A stretch of 64,000 nt of DNA from Vibrio tubiashii (GTDB lineage Bacteria; Pseudomonadota; Gammaproteobacteria; Enterobacterales; Vibrionaceae). A program made the position numbers and the translations under genes. Of this stretch, positions 1 to 9,058 are shown piece by piece. A model generated the notes under the pieces. That model worked only from the letters and a program-made list of their open reading frames with translations. It was not told where the DNA came from and searched no databases. The first letter of the stretch is position 1; each line of letters opens with the position of its first letter. The DNA is taken from positions 1-64,000 of the forward strand of contig JRWQ01000010.1 of the NCBI GenBank assembly GCA_000775715.1, written 5' to 3'.

Positions 1-36
1 ATCCCGCATCCCGCATCCCGTTTCTCGTTTCTGGCC
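1..36. repeat. Heptanucleotide tandem array, cut by the window edge
   Basis: Five heptamers run from the first base: ATCCCGC twice, ATCCCGT, TTCTCGT, TTCTGGC. The array therefore passes from an ATCCCGC form to a TTCTCG form, and these are the two forms that dominate the arrays at 30171 and 13855. The left boundary is outside the window, so copy number is unknown. Function is not known to me. Confidence 0.75.
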
Positions 37-128
37 ACTTCCCGACATATTCCATTCATATCTCTTTAAAACTTACCAATTAAACTGTGACGCCTAGCAC
101 GCTTTATTCCCATCTGTTTATATTTTGT

Positions 129-145
129 AATTGGTCAGACCATTT
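129..145. promoter_or_regulatory. PdhR operator 1 (pdhR upstream)
   Basis: AATTGGTCAGACCATTT matches the E. coli PdhR consensus (ATTGGT, three bases, ACCAAT) with one mismatch in the right arm. It lies about 170 bp before the pdhR start and is suited to autorepression of the pdhR-aceEF transcript, relieved by pyruvate in the known system. Confidence 0.8.
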
Positions 146-265
146 GGATTGCTGTTTTAATCATCTAATGTTGTCAAAGTGTTGCTGTATGTCTTGTTCT
201 ATGATTTAGGTCAATTTTTGTCTGGAACTTGCGTTTTAATTATGTTAATTTTCTTGCCAACTTGA

Positions 266-282
266 AATTGGTAATACCAATT
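266..282. promoter_or_regulatory. PdhR operator 2 (perfect inverted repeat)
   Basis: AATTGGTAATACCAATT is a perfect 7-3-7 inverted repeat of the PdhR operator type. It ends 30 bp before the pdhR ATG, so it would sit in the leader or near the start of transcription. With the site at 129-145 it makes a two-operator arrangement whose centres are 137 bp apart, compatible with looping or with two promoters. Confidence 0.85.
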
Positions 283-312
283 GACTGCAAAACGAGTAGA
301 AGAAATATAAAT

Positions 313-1080
313 ATGGCTTATCAAAGGATTCGTCAGCCAAAACTTTCTGATGTGATTGAACAGGAGTTAGAAAGGCTGATTGTGGAAGGAACATTGTCTC
401 CGGGGCAGCAACTGCCTCCCGAGCGTGAGCTAGCTAAGCAGTTCGATGTCTCCCGCCCGTCAATCCGAGAGGCCATTCAGCGCCTCGAAGCAAAACGTCT
501 TCTTACTCGTCGTCAGGGTGGTGGCACGTTTGTTAGTGAGAGTATCTGGACCAGCTTTTCAGATCCTCTGCTAAATTTACTGTCGAGCCATTCGGAAACT
601 CAGCTGGATTTGCTCGAAACTCGCCATGCGATGGAAGGTATTGCCGCTTACTTTGCAGCCGTTCGTGGTACCGATGAAGATTTTGCGCGTATTCAAGCTT
701 GCTTGAAAAACATTAGCGAAGAGCAGACAAAAAAGAACGTTGAAGCTGAGGCCGCTGCTGTCATGCAGTTTCTTATTGCTCTAACGGAAGCCGCTCACAA
801 CGTGGTACTGCTTCATATTGTTCGTAGTCTTGCTCCTTTGCTTGAGCAAAATGTTTTACAGAATTTAAATCTCTTACATCGCCGCGACGAAGTGGTAGAG
901 AAAGTAAGTAAACATCGAGCCAATATTGTGGATGCAATCGTTTCTGGTCAGCCTGAAAAGGCGCGAGAGATGTCTCACTCACACTTGGCTTATATCGAAG
1001 AAACATTGTTGGATTTGACACGTGAAGAGTCTCGTCGAGAGCGCTCTTTGCGTCGAATTCAGCAAGGTAATGACTCGTAA
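313..1080 (+). CDS. pdhR: Pyruvate dehydrogenase complex repressor PdhR
   Basis: GntR-family, FadR-subfamily repressor, 255 residues. In known systems it represses pdhR-aceEF-lpd and respiratory genes, and pyruvate releases it. The winged helix-turn-helix spans about residues 8-75 ([10 protein letters not shown] and [13 protein letters not shown] are the typical helices); the FCD-type effector domain follows at about 95-220. The start at 313 ([10 protein letters not shown]) matches the usual family N-terminus; an in-frame open stretch from 229 is rejected as leader. aceE follows after 49 bp, and the two PdhR-type inverted repeats upstream point to autoregulation. Identification is by domain pattern and neighbours and is strong. 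Confidence 0.95.
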   Translation: MAYQRIRQPKLSDVIEQELERLIVEGTLSPGQQLPPERELAKQFDVSRPSIREAIQRLEAKRLLTRRQGGGTFVSESIWTSFSDPLLNLLSSHSETQLDLLETRHAMEGIAAYFAAVRGTDEDFARIQACLKNISEEQTKKNVEAEAAAVMQFLIALTEAAHNVVLLHIVRSLAPLLEQNVLQNLNLLHRRDEVVEKVSKHRANIVDAIVSGQPEKAREMSHSHLAYIEETLLDLTREESRRERSLRRIQQGNDS

Positions 1081-1129
1081 GAGCGTTACTTAAAATAACA
1101 AGATCCAACCAACAGAAGGAAAGATCGCC

Positions 1130-3793
1130 ATGTCTGATATGAAGCATGACGTAGACGCACTGGAAACTCAAGATTGGCTACAAGCCCTTGAGTCAGTTGT
1201 ACGTGAAGAGGGTGTAGAACGTGCTCAGTTTCTACTAGAAACTGTTTTAGAAAAAGCGCGTTTAGATGGCGTTGATATGCCAACTGGCATTACGACTAAC
1301 TACATCAACACGATTCCAGCCGATCAAGAACCAGCTTACCCAGGCGATACAACGCTTGAGCGCCGTATTCGTTCCATCATTCGTTGGAATGCAATCATGA
1401 TCGTTCTACGTGCCTCTAAGAAAGATCTTGAACTGGGTGGCCACATGGCATCTTTCCAGTCTTCAGCGGCTTTCTACGAAGTCTGCTTCAACCACTTCTT
1501 CCGTGCACCAAACGAGACGGACGGTGGCGATCTGGTTTACTACCAAGGTCACATTTCACCAGGTATCTACTCTCGTGCATTCGTTGAAGGTCGTCTAACT
1601 GAAGATCAGCTAGATAACTTCCGTCAAGAGGTGGATGGCAAAGGTATTCCATCATACCCACACCCTAAATTGATGCCTGAGTTCTGGCAGTTCCCAACGG
1701 TATCTATGGGTCTAGGCCCAATTTCAGCGATCTACCAGGCGCGTTTCCTTAAGTACTTAGACGGTCGTGGTATGAAAGATACTTCGGCTCAACGCGTATA
1801 CGCATTCCTAGGTGACGGTGAAATGGATGAGCCAGAATCACGTGGTTCACTTTCTTTCGCTGCGCGTGAGAAGCTAGACAACTTATGTTTCCTAATTAAC
1901 TGTAACCTACAGCGTCTAGATGGCCCTGTAATGGGTAACGGTAGCATCATCCAAGAGCTAGAGGGTCTATTCAAAGGCGCTGGCTGGAATGTTGTTAAGG
2001 TTATCTGGGGCAACAACTGGGATGCACTACTGGCGAAAGACACGTCAGGTAAACTTCTACAGCTAATGAACGAAACTGTAGATGGCGACTACCAAACATT
2101 TAAATCTAAAGATGGCGCATACGTACGTGAGCACTTCTTTGGTAAGTACCCAGAAACAGCTGCACTGGTTGCAGACATGACTGACGACGAAATTTTCGCA
2201 CTTAAGCGTGGTGGTCACGATTCTTCTAAACTGTACGCAGCTTACAAGAACGCAGCAGAAACGAAAGGTCGTCCAACAGTAATCCTAGCGAAGACTGTTA
2301 AAGGTTACGGCATGGGTGAAGCGGCTGAAGGTAAGAACATCGCGCACCAAGTTAAGAAGATGGACATGACTCACGTACTGCACCTACGTGATCGTCTAGG
2401 TCTTCAAGACATCCTAACTGACGAAGCGGTGAAAGAGCTTCCGTACTTGAAGCTTGAAGAAGGTTCTGCGGAATACGAATACCTACACGCTCGTCGTAAA
2501 GCACTGAAAGGCTACACGCCACAGCGTCTACCTAAGTTCACTCAAGAATTCAAAGTGCCTGAGCTAGAAGAGTTTGCGCCGCTACTAAGTGAGCAGAAGC
2601 GTGATATCTCTACAACAATGGCTTACGTTCGTACTCTTAACATCCTGCTTAAGAACAAGAACATTGGTAAGAACATCGTTCCTATCATCTGTGACGAAGC
2701 TCGTACGTTCGGTATGGAAGGTCTATTCCGTCAGATCGGTATTTACAACCCGCACGGTCAGAACTACACACCTCAAGATCGCGACATCGTTTCTTACTAC
2801 AAAGAAGCAACGTCAGGTCAGGTTCTACAAGAAGGTATCAACGAACTAGGTTCAATGGCATCTTGGGTTGCAGCTGCGACTTCATACAGCACCAACGATC
2901 TGCCAATGATCCCGTTCTACATCTACTACTCTATGTTCGGTTTCCAACGTGTTGGCGACATGGCGTGGATGGCTGGTGACCAACAAGCTCGCGGTTTCCT
3001 ACTAGGTGCTACTGCAGGTCGTACAACGCTAAACGGTGAAGGTCTACAGCACGAAGACGGTCACTCGCACATCATGGCGAACACGGTTCCTAACTGTATT
3101 TCTTACGACCCAACATTCGCATACGAAGTTGCAGTAATCATGCAAGACGGTATCCGTCGCATGTACGGTGAGAACCAAGAGAACGTGTTCTACTACCTAA
3201 CTGTAATGAACGAAAACTACGCAATGCCAGCAATGCCAGAAGGCGCTGAAGAAGGCATCCGTAAGGGTATCTACAAGCTTGAGTCTTACGCAGGTGACAA
3301 GTCTAAAGTTCAGCTAATGGGCTCTGGTACTATCATGAACGAAGTACGTAAAGCAGCGACTATCCTGAGCGAAGAGTACGGCATCGCATCTGACGTGTTC
3401 TCTGTAACATCGTTCAACGAGCTAACTCGTGACGGTCAAGACGCAGAGCGTTACAACATGCTTCACCCAGAAGCAGAAGCAAAAGTACCTTACATTGCAC
3501 AAGTAATGGGTACTGAGCCAGCAATCGCAGCGACTGACTACATGAAGAACTACTCTGAGCAAGTTCGAGCGTTCATGCCTTCTGAGTCTTACAAAGTACT
3601 GGGTACGGATGGTTACGGTCGTTCTGATAGCCGTGAGAACCTACGTCGTCACTTCGAAGTTAACGCGGGCTACGTAGTTGTTGCAGCTCTTACTGAGCTA
3701 GCGAAACGTGGTGATGTTGAGAAGTCAGTCGTCGTTGAAGCGATTGCTAAGTTCGACATCGACACTGAAAAAACAAACCCACTTTACGCTTAA
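1130..3793 (+). CDS. aceE: Pyruvate dehydrogenase E1 component (homodimeric)
   Basis: Thiamine-diphosphate enzyme that decarboxylates pyruvate and transfers acetyl to the lipoyl groups of AceF in the cytoplasmic pyruvate dehydrogenase complex. It has 887 residues, the usual length of the single-chain gammaproteobacterial E1. The ThDP/Mg motif starts at GDGEMDEPES (about residue 228) and runs to the NCNLQ segment; the transketolase-like central domain and C-terminal domain follow. A good ribosome site (AGAAGGAAAG) lies before the ATG. It sits 49 bp after pdhR and 30 bp before aceF, so the three form one transcription unit. No defects were seen. Confidence 0.98.
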   Translation: MSDMKHDVDALETQDWLQALESVVREEGVERAQFLLETVLEKARLDGVDMPTGITTNYINTIPADQEPAYPGDTTLERRIRSIIRWNAIMIVLRASKKDLELGGHMASFQSSAAFYEVCFNHFFRAPNETDGGDLVYYQGHISPGIYSRAFVEGRLTEDQLDNFRQEVDGKGIPSYPHPKLMPEFWQFPTVSMGLGPISAIYQARFLKYLDGRGMKDTSAQRVYAFLGDGEMDEPESRGSLSFAAREKLDNLCFLINCNLQRLDGPVMGNGSIIQELEGLFKGAGWNVVKVIWGNNWDALLAKDTSGKLLQLMNETVDGDYQTFKSKDGAYVREHFFGKYPETAALVADMTDDEIFALKRGGHDSSKLYAAYKNAAETKGRPTVILAKTVKGYGMGEAAEGKNIAHQVKKMDMTHVLHLRDRLGLQDILTDEAVKELPYLKLEEGSAEYEYLHARRKALKGYTPQRLPKFTQEFKVPELEEFAPLLSEQKRDISTTMAYVRTLNILLKNKNIGKNIVPIICDEARTFGMEGLFRQIGIYNPHGQNYTPQDRDIVSYYKEATSGQVLQEGINELGSMASWVAAATSYSTNDLPMIPFYIYYSMFGFQRVGDMAWMAGDQQARGFLLGATAGRTTLNGEGLQHEDGHSHIMANTVPNCISYDPTFAYEVAVIMQDGIRRMYGENQENVFYYLTVMNENYAMPAMPEGAEEGIRKGIYKLESYAGDKSKVQLMGSGTIMNEVRKAATILSEEYGIASDVFSVTSFNELTRDGQDAERYNMLHPEAEAKVPYIAQVMGTEPAIAATDYMKNYSEQVRAFMPSESYKVLGTDGYGRSDSRENLRRHFEVNAGYVVVAALTELAKRGDVEKSVVVEAIAKFDIDTEKTNPLYA

Positions 3794-3823
3794 TACAGCG
3801 CTTAACTAGAAGGTAAATAAGCA

Positions 3824-5704
3824 ATGGCAATCGAAATTAATGTACCTGACATCGGTGCGGATGAGGTTGAAGTTACTGAGATTCTTGTAAGCGTTGGCGA
3901 CAAGGTTGAAGAAGAGCAGTCTCTTATCACTGTTGAAGGCGACAAAGCTTCTATGGAAGTTCCAGCGTCTCAAGCAGGTATCGTTAAAGAAATCAAAGTA
4001 GCGGAAGGTGACTCTGTTTCTACTGGTTCTCTAATCATGCTGTTCGTTGAAGAGAATGTCGAAGCCGAGGGTGCAGTTGATGCTGCACCTGCCCCTGCGG
4101 CAGAAGCGGCTCCAGCAGCAGCGGCAGAGCTTAAAGAAGTTCACGTACCAGATATTGGTGGCGATGAAGTCGAAGTGACTGAAATCATGGTTGCAGTTGG
4201 CGACGCAGTAGAAGAAGAGCAATCTCTGCTAACTGTTGAAGGCGACAAAGCTTCTATGGAAGTACCTGCCCCATTCGCAGGTACGCTAAAAGAGATTAAA
4301 GTAGCAGCAGGCGACAAAGTTACGACTGGCTCGCTAATCATGGTATTCGAAGTAGCAGGCTCTGGCGCTCCGGCGGCACCTGCAGCAGTAGAAGCTCCAG
4401 TGGCAGCAGCTCCAGCAACATCAGCAGCGAAAGACGTTAACGTTCCTGATATCGGTGGTGATGAAGTTGAAGTCACTGAGATCATGGTTGCAGTTGGCGA
4501 TACTGTTGAAGAAGAGCAGTCTCTAATCACGGTTGAAGGTGACAAAGCTTCAATGGAAGTTCCAGCTCCATTCTCTGGTACGGTAAAAGAAATCAAGATT
4601 GCAGCTGGCGATAAAGTAACGACTGGCTCTCTAATCATGGTATTTGAAGTGGCGGGGGCAGCTCCGGCTCCGGCAGCAGCTCCAGCTCCAGCTCCAGTTC
4701 AAGCAGCGGCACCTGCTGCTAATGCAGAAGCTCCAGCAGCGCCTGCATCGACAGGTGATTTCAAAGAGAATCACGAGTATGCACATGCGTCTCCAGTAGT
4801 GCGTCGTCTAGCTCGTGAGTTTGGCGTTAACCTATCTAAGGTAAAAGGTTCTGGTCGTAAGAGCCGTATCTTGAAAGAAGACGTTCAGGCTTACGTTAAA
4901 GATGCACTTAAGCGTCTTGAGTCTGGTGCTGCAGCATCAGGTAGCGGTGACGGTAGCGCGCTTGGTCTGCTTCCTTGGCCTAAAGTTGATTTCAGCAAGT
5001 TTGGTGAAACTGAAGTCCAGAAACTTTCTAAGATCAAGAAGATTTCTGGTGCTAACCTGCACCGTAACTGGGTGATGATCCCTCACGTTACACAGTGGGA
5101 TAACGCTGATATCACAGAGCTAGAAGCATTCCGTAAAGAGCAGAATGCTATCGAAGCGAAGAAAGATTCAGGTATGAAGATCACGCCACTCGTGTTCATC
5201 ATGAAAGCAGTAGCGAAAGCGCTAGAAGCATTCCCTGCGTTTAACTCTTCACTATCCGAAGATGGCGAAAGCATCATTCTTAAGAAGTATGTGAACGTTG
5301 GTATCGCAGTAGATACGCCAAATGGTCTAGTTGTTCCTGTATTTAAAGACGTGAACAAGAAGGGCATTTACGAGCTATCTGAAGAGCTAATGGCCGTTTC
5401 TAAGAAAGCACGTGCAGGTAAACTAACTGCTGCTGACATGCAAGGCGGCTGTTTCACTATCTCTAGCCTAGGCGGTATCGGTGGTACGGCGTTTACACCA
5501 ATTGTGAACGCGCCAGAAGTTGGTATCCTAGGTGTATCAAAGTCTGAAATGAAGCCGGTGTGGAATGGCAAAGAGTTCGAACCACGTCTACAGCTTCCAC
5601 TATCTCTGTCATACGATCACCGTGTGATTGATGGTGCTGAAGGTGCGCGATTCATTACGTTCTTGAATGCTGCGCTATCAGATATTCGTCGTCTAGTTCT
5701 TTAA
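3824..5704 (+). CDS. aceF: Pyruvate dehydrogenase E2, dihydrolipoyl acetyltransferase
   Basis: Core of the pyruvate dehydrogenase complex: transfers acetyl from lipoyl-lysine to CoA. 626 residues. Three lipoyl domains are visible, each with [11 protein letters not shown], placing the lipoylated lysines at 41, 142 and 241. Ala/Pro-rich linkers separate them (about 84-103, 180-202, 280-315). The peripheral-subunit-binding domain begins near 322 ([15 protein letters not shown]). The C-terminal acetyltransferase domain ends with SYDHRVIDG, catalytic His599. The second and third lipoyl domains are almost identical in protein and close in DNA. lpd follows after a 268-bp gap rather than being tightly coupled. 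Confidence 0.98.
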   Translation: MAIEINVPDIGADEVEVTEILVSVGDKVEEEQSLITVEGDKASMEVPASQAGIVKEIKVAEGDSVSTGSLIMLFVEENVEAEGAVDAAPAPAAEAAPAAAAELKEVHVPDIGGDEVEVTEIMVAVGDAVEEEQSLLTVEGDKASMEVPAPFAGTLKEIKVAAGDKVTTGSLIMVFEVAGSGAPAAPAAVEAPVAAAPATSAAKDVNVPDIGGDEVEVTEIMVAVGDTVEEEQSLITVEGDKASMEVPAPFSGTVKEIKIAAGDKVTTGSLIMVFEVAGAAPAPAAAPAPAPVQAAAPAANAEAPAAPASTGDFKENHEYAHASPVVRRLAREFGVNLSKVKGSGRKSRILKEDVQAYVKDALKRLESGAAASGSGDGSALGLLPWPKVDFSKFGETEVQKLSKIKKISGANLHRNWVMIPHVTQWDNADITELEAFRKEQNAIEAKKDSGMKITPLVFIMKAVAKALEAFPAFNSSLSEDGESIILKKYVNVGIAVDTPNGLVVPVFKDVNKKGIYELSEELMAVSKKARAGKLTAADMQGGCFTISSLGGIGGTAFTPIVNAPEVGILGVSKSEMKPVWNGKEFEPRLQLPLSLSYDHRVIDGAEGARFITFLNAALSDIRRLVL

Positions 5705-5972
5705 TTAAAGATTGGATGATTTAGAGGCGGCATTAGAGCCGCCTCTACTACTAATAATTATCAGGCAATTTGTTTTCAGAGCTTAAATTATCTAGGTTTT
5801 TCTCAAACGAATTGTTGTCTAGCTCACAGGCTAAATTGATTTACTTTTCACACCATTAACATCTCTGTAAACTGTTAGCGGTCTGAATATAACTGTTTAA
5901 AATAAACTGACTTGAACAAATAGAATCAATACCCACTCAGCCTGTTAGGGATAATGACTACAAGAGGTCAAA
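5705..5972 (+). promoter_or_regulatory. aceF-lpd intergenic region with own lpd promoter likely
   Basis: 268 bp. A strong inverted repeat at 5722-5747 (TAGAGGCGGC, 6-base loop, GCCGCCTCTA) follows aceF but has no T-tract, so it may only partly stop transcription or protect the 3' end. Further on, ACTGTT-containing repeats (about 5870 and 5892, 22 bp apart) in an AT-rich setting lie about 80-100 bp before lpd. This suggests lpd has its own promoter, as expected for an E3 shared by several complexes. No exact promoter hexamers can be named. Confidence 0.55.
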
Positions 5973-7400
5973 ATGAGCAAAGAAATTAAAGCCCAAGTTG
6001 TAGTACTTGGTGCAGGTCCTGCCGGTTACTCTGCCGCTTTCCGTTGTGCAGACTTAGGCTTAGAAACTGTTCTTATCGAGCGTTATAGCACTCTTGGTGG
6101 TGTGTGTCTGAATGTGGGTTGTATCCCATCTAAAGCACTACTTCACGTTTCTAAAGTTATCGAAGAAGCAAAAGCTCTTGCTGAACACGGTATCGTATTT
6201 GGTGAGCCACAAACCGACATCGACAAAATCCGTAAATGGAAAGAGAAAGTTATTAACCAACTAACTGGCGGTCTTGGCGGTATGGCTAAGATGCGTAAAG
6301 TAACTGTGGTTAACGGTTTTGGTAAGTTCACTGGCGCTAACACTATTGAGGTGGACGGCGAAGAGGGCAAAACGGTTGTTAACTTTGACAACGCTATTGT
6401 TGCTGCAGGTTCTCGCCCAATTAAACTGCCATTTATCCCGCATGAAGACCCTCGCATTTGGGACTCAACTGACGCGCTAGAGCTGAAGGAAGTTCCAGGA
6501 AAACTGCTAATCATGGGTGGTGGCATCATCGGTCTAGAGATGGGCACGGTTTACCACTCGCTAGGTTCTCAAATCGATGTAGTTGAAATGTTCGACCAAG
6601 TTATCCCAGCAGCGGATAAAGATATCGTTAAGGTTTACACCAAGCGTATCAAGAACAAGTTCAATCTAATGCTTGAAACCAAAGTGACGGCTGTTGAAGC
6701 AAAAGAAGATGGTATCTACGTTTCAATGGAAGGCAAGAAAGCACCTGCAGAAGCAGAGCGCTACGATGCTGTTCTAGTTGCTATTGGTCGTGTACCAAAT
6801 GGTCAACTTCTTGATGCAGAAAAAGCAGGTCTAGAAGTTGATGAGCGTGGCTTCATTAACGTTGATAAGCAGATGCGTACTAACGTTCCTCACATCTTCG
6901 CTATCGGTGATATCGTTGGCCAACCAATGCTTGCTCACAAAGGTGTGCATGAAGGCCACGTTGCTGCAGAAGTTATTGCTGGTAAGAAGCACTACTTTGA
7001 CCCGAAAGTTATTCCTTCAATTGCTTACACTGAGCCAGAAGTGGCATGGGTTGGTAAGACTGAGAAAGAAGCGAAAGCTGAAGGCATCAACTACGAAACG
7101 GCTACTTTCCCATGGGCGGCTTCAGGTCGTGCAATCGCGTCTGACTGTGCCGACGGTATGACTAAATTAATCTTTGATAAAGAGACTCATCGAGTGATTG
7201 GTGGTGCGATTGTTGGTACTAACGGTGGTGAGCTTCTTGGTGAAATCGGCCTAGCAATTGAAATGGGCTGTGATGCAGAAGATATCGCTCTAACTATCCA
7301 CGCTCACCCAACGTTACATGAGTCTGTTGGTCTAGCGGCTGAGGTGTTTGAGGGTACTATCACTGACCTGCCAAACCCGAAAGCGAAAAAGAAGAAGTAA
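5973..7400 (+). CDS. lpd: Dihydrolipoamide dehydrogenase (E3)
   Basis: FAD flavoenzyme that reoxidises dihydrolipoyl groups with NAD+; shared by pyruvate and 2-oxoglutarate dehydrogenases and glycine cleavage. 475 residues, normal for the family. FAD-binding GAGPAG at 13-18, redox disulfide in GGVCLNVGC (Cys45, Cys50), NAD-binding GGGIIGLEMG near residue 180, and the C-terminal HAHPTLHE motif with the catalytic His. Ribosome site AAGAGG lies 9 bases before the ATG. A Lys-rich tail (PKAKKKK) ends the protein. A strong intrinsic terminator follows at once, so this closes the pdh cluster. Confidence 0.98.
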   Translation: MSKEIKAQVVVLGAGPAGYSAAFRCADLGLETVLIERYSTLGGVCLNVGCIPSKALLHVSKVIEEAKALAEHGIVFGEPQTDIDKIRKWKEKVINQLTGGLGGMAKMRKVTVVNGFGKFTGANTIEVDGEEGKTVVNFDNAIVAAGSRPIKLPFIPHEDPRIWDSTDALELKEVPGKLLIMGGGIIGLEMGTVYHSLGSQIDVVEMFDQVIPAADKDIVKVYTKRIKNKFNLMLETKVTAVEAKEDGIYVSMEGKKAPAEAERYDAVLVAIGRVPNGQLLDAEKAGLEVDERGFINVDKQMRTNVPHIFAIGDIVGQPMLAHKGVHEGHVAAEVIAGKKHYFDPKVIPSIAYTEPEVAWVGKTEKEAKAEGINYETATFPWAASGRAIASDCADGMTKLIFDKETHRVIGGAIVGTNGGELLGEIGLAIEMGCDAEDIALTIHAHPTLHESVGLAAEVFEGTITDLPNPKAKKKK

Positions 7401-7423
7401 TTGAACACTTTTCGCTAAATGAT

Positions 7424-7452
7424 AAAAGCCGCTGTTTTCAGCGGTTTTTTTT
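7424..7452 (+). terminator. Intrinsic terminator of lpd
   Basis: CCGCTG, TTTT loop, CAGCGG, then eight T. It starts 24 bp after the lpd stop. Confidence 0.9.
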
Positions 7453-7466
7453 GTGTAACGACTAAT

Positions 7467-7497
7467 AAAAAAGGCTGACGTTGAAGCGTCAGCCTTT
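7467..7497 (-). terminator. Intrinsic terminator of the LuxR-type gene
   Basis: AAGGCTGACG, six-base loop, CGTCAGCCTT; on the minus strand it is followed by a T-run. It lies 22 bp beyond the stop codon at 7519. With the lpd terminator it separates the two convergent genes. Confidence 0.88.
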
Positions 7498-7518
7498 CAA
7501 CTTTTTGTACTACTACGA

Positions 7519-8133
7519 TTAGTCGTTATGTTTGTAAATACACAACATATCAAGATAGCTAGCCGTTAGTCTCTCCATACCCGCTTGGTCTTGAGTACGG
7601 TTTGCTTGCACAAACAGTGAGTAGAAAATACCGTGGAAAAGCGTCGCCAATTCAGAAGGGTGGTGGTGATCACACACTTCACCACGCTCAATCGCTTTAG
7701 CGAACATGTTCTGAACCAGTAGCTGATTAGTGCGGTTAGTTGATACAAATAGAGGCCATACTTCGTCACGAGTAGAGGCGCTCCATTCGAACCATACTTT
7801 TAGCCAATGGCAGTCATTGATAACCAGTTCGACCATTGCCGATGTCAGGTTGTTGAGGTTCTCTTTTGCGTGAATATCGAGGTCAATGTTGTCTGATAGA
7901 AAGTTAGAGAATTGACGCACAACATAGTTGAGTACGTCATCAACTAAGTCTTCACGAGTTGGAAAGTAGTTGAATACCGTAGCAACCGATACTTGAGCGA
8001 TCTCTGCGATGTCCGCATGCCCTCCACGGCCGATGCCACGGCGAGCAAACACTTCCAGTGCGATTTCCATTAATTGTTGCTTACGCTTTTGCGGAGAGAG
8101 GCGCGTGCGCGCTCTTTTTGCAATAGTGTCCAT
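7519..8133 (-). CDS. luxR: Quorum-sensing master regulator, LuxR/HapR/SmcR/OpaR family
   Basis: TetR-fold transcription factor that governs the high-cell-density programme in vibrios. 204 residues. The start MDTIAKRART is chosen because it matches family N-termini and has an AAGGAA ribosome site six bases upstream; an open extension to 8151 is rejected. The N-terminal helix-turn-helix covers about residues 36-60 (GHADIAEIAQVSVATVFNYFPTR region), almost invariant in the family; the ligand/dimer domain follows and ends in SYLDMLCIYK. The name used depends on species (luxR, hapR, smcR, opaR, vanT). It is divergent from hpt, as in other vibrios. Likely controlled by Qrr small RNAs, see 8143-8161. 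Confidence 0.96.
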   Translation of the reverse strand: MDTIAKRARTRLSPQKRKQQLMEIALEVFARRGIGRGGHADIAEIAQVSVATVFNYFPTREDLVDDVLNYVVRQFSNFLSDNIDLDIHAKENLNNLTSAMVELVINDCHWLKVWFEWSASTRDEVWPLFVSTNRTNQLLVQNMFAKAIERGEVCDHHHPSELATLFHGIFYSLFVQANRTQDQAGMERLTASYLDMLCIYKHND

Positions 8134-8448
8134 AGTTAATTTCCTTGCCAATTGAGTTGTTTTCGTATTGTGGGCTTGTGCCCAATTTATTTAATTTATA
8201 ATTTGCTGACGCTCTATGAGTGTAATGGTGCATATGCGAAAGTCAACGCTTTCAGATTGTTTTATAATCAGTTTTGTTAATATAGTACAAAAATCACTCT
8301 AAAATGATGGGGTAAAAAGATCAATTTTTTAGGCAAACGTTTCTCCTCGAGGCTTGCTGGTGGTAAACTACGCGCCTAATTTTGAGCGACTAAAGGTCAA
8401 CAGACCCTAGCTACGCTCTATAGAGATAACGTGAATAACGAGATTGGT
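8134..8448. promoter_or_regulatory. Divergent luxR-hpt intergenic region
   Basis: 315 bp shared by two divergent promoters. Its left end is the luxR leader with the Qrr site. The middle is AT-rich. A loose dyad near 8257-8271 (ATTG...AATC) faintly recalls LuxR-family sites but is too poor to call. No strong promoter hexamers or terminators were recognised. Confidence 0.5.
8143..8161 (-). promoter_or_regulatory. Qrr sRNA target site over the luxR ribosome site
   Basis: On the minus strand the leader reads AACAACTCAATTGGCAAGG, ending in the ribosome site. Compared with the reverse complement of the conserved Qrr core as I remember it (AACAACGTCAGTTGGCTAGG), it differs by one missing base and two substitutions. 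Pairing would cover the AAGG of the ribosome site, the established way Qrr1-5 with Hfq silence this gene. The Qrr sequence is from memory and the qrr genes are outside the window. Confidence 0.75.
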
Positions 8449-8979
8449 ATGAAACATACAGTAGAAGTAATGATTTCTGAGCAGGAAGTCAGTGAACGTG
8501 TGAACGAGTTAGGCCAGCAAATTAGCGAGCACTACAAAGGTAGCGAAGATCTAGTCTTAGTTGGCCTTTTACGCGGTTCATTTGTGTTTATGGCTGATTT
8601 AGCTCGCGCTATTGATCTGACCCACCAAGTAGATTTCATGACTGCATCGAGTTATGGCAATACTATGGAAAGCTCGCGTGATGTTCGTATTCTTAAAGAT
8701 CTTGATGATGATATTAAGGGTAAAGATGTTTTACTTGTTGAAGACATCATCGATACTGGTAACACGCTGAATAAGGTAAAAGAGATCCTTAGTCTCCGCG
8801 AACCAAAGTCAATTGAGATCTGCACCTTGCTGGATAAGCCTTCTCGTCGCGAAGTGGATGTTGATGTGAAGTGGATTGGGTTTGAAATCCCAGATGAGTT
8901 TGTGGTTGGTGTGGGTATCGACTACGCGCAGAAATATCGTCATTTACCTTACATTGGTAAAGTCGTTCCTCAAGAGTAA
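8449..8979 (+). CDS. hpt: Hypoxanthine phosphoribosyltransferase
   Basis: Purine salvage enzyme: hypoxanthine (or guanine) plus PRPP gives IMP (or GMP). 176 residues. The type I phosphoribosyltransferase PRPP loop is [14 protein letters not shown] at about 95-107; [11 protein letters not shown] near 41-51 binds pyrophosphate. Start [10 protein letters not shown] is taken because it is the usual family N-terminus; a GTG at 8431 would add six residues. Single-gene unit closed by a strong terminator. Confidence 0.96.
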   Translation: MKHTVEVMISEQEVSERVNELGQQISEHYKGSEDLVLVGLLRGSFVFMADLARAIDLTHQVDFMTASSYGNTMESSRDVRILKDLDDDIKGKDVLLVEDIIDTGNTLNKVKEILSLREPKSIEICTLLDKPSRREVDVDVKWIGFEIPDEFVVGVGIDYAQKYRHLPYIGKVVPQE

Positions 8980-9013
8980 CTGGGTTAACACGCTCTAAAC
9001 ACTGGATGTAACA

Positions 9014-9042
9014 ATGCCCGCTTCGGTAAAGCGGGCATTTTT
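9014..9042 (+). terminator. Intrinsic terminator of hpt
   Basis: ATGCCCGCTT, five-base loop, AAGCGGGCAT, then five T. It lies 34 bp past hpt and 16 bp before the convergent carbonic anhydrase gene end, so it may also help end that gene. Confidence 0.9.
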
Positions 9043-9058
9043 GTCTCTCAATGGTGGT

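Larger units (their letters stand above)
37..312 (+). promoter_or_regulatory. Upstream region of pdhR
   Basis: Non-coding stretch between the heptamer array and the pdhR start. It holds two PdhR-type inverted repeats (129-145 and 266-282), listed separately. The reading frame is open upstream of the chosen pdhR start from 229, but this part has no convincing ribosome site and would translate through the second operator, so I treat it as leader. No other structure was recognised. Confidence 0.6.

Noticed and set aside
229..312. Extended N-terminus of PdhR
   Set aside because: The added residues would be encoded across the operator at 266-282 and do not match the family; [10 protein letters not shown] is the usual start.
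4141..4638. 165-codon frame antisense to aceF
   Set aside because: It mirrors the lipoyl repeats: its own repeats are the reverse reading of those modules, and it lacks a ribosome site.
8257..8271. Dyad resembling a LuxR-family operator
   Set aside because: Only the outer ATTG/AATC agree; too weak against the known 20-22 bp consensus.
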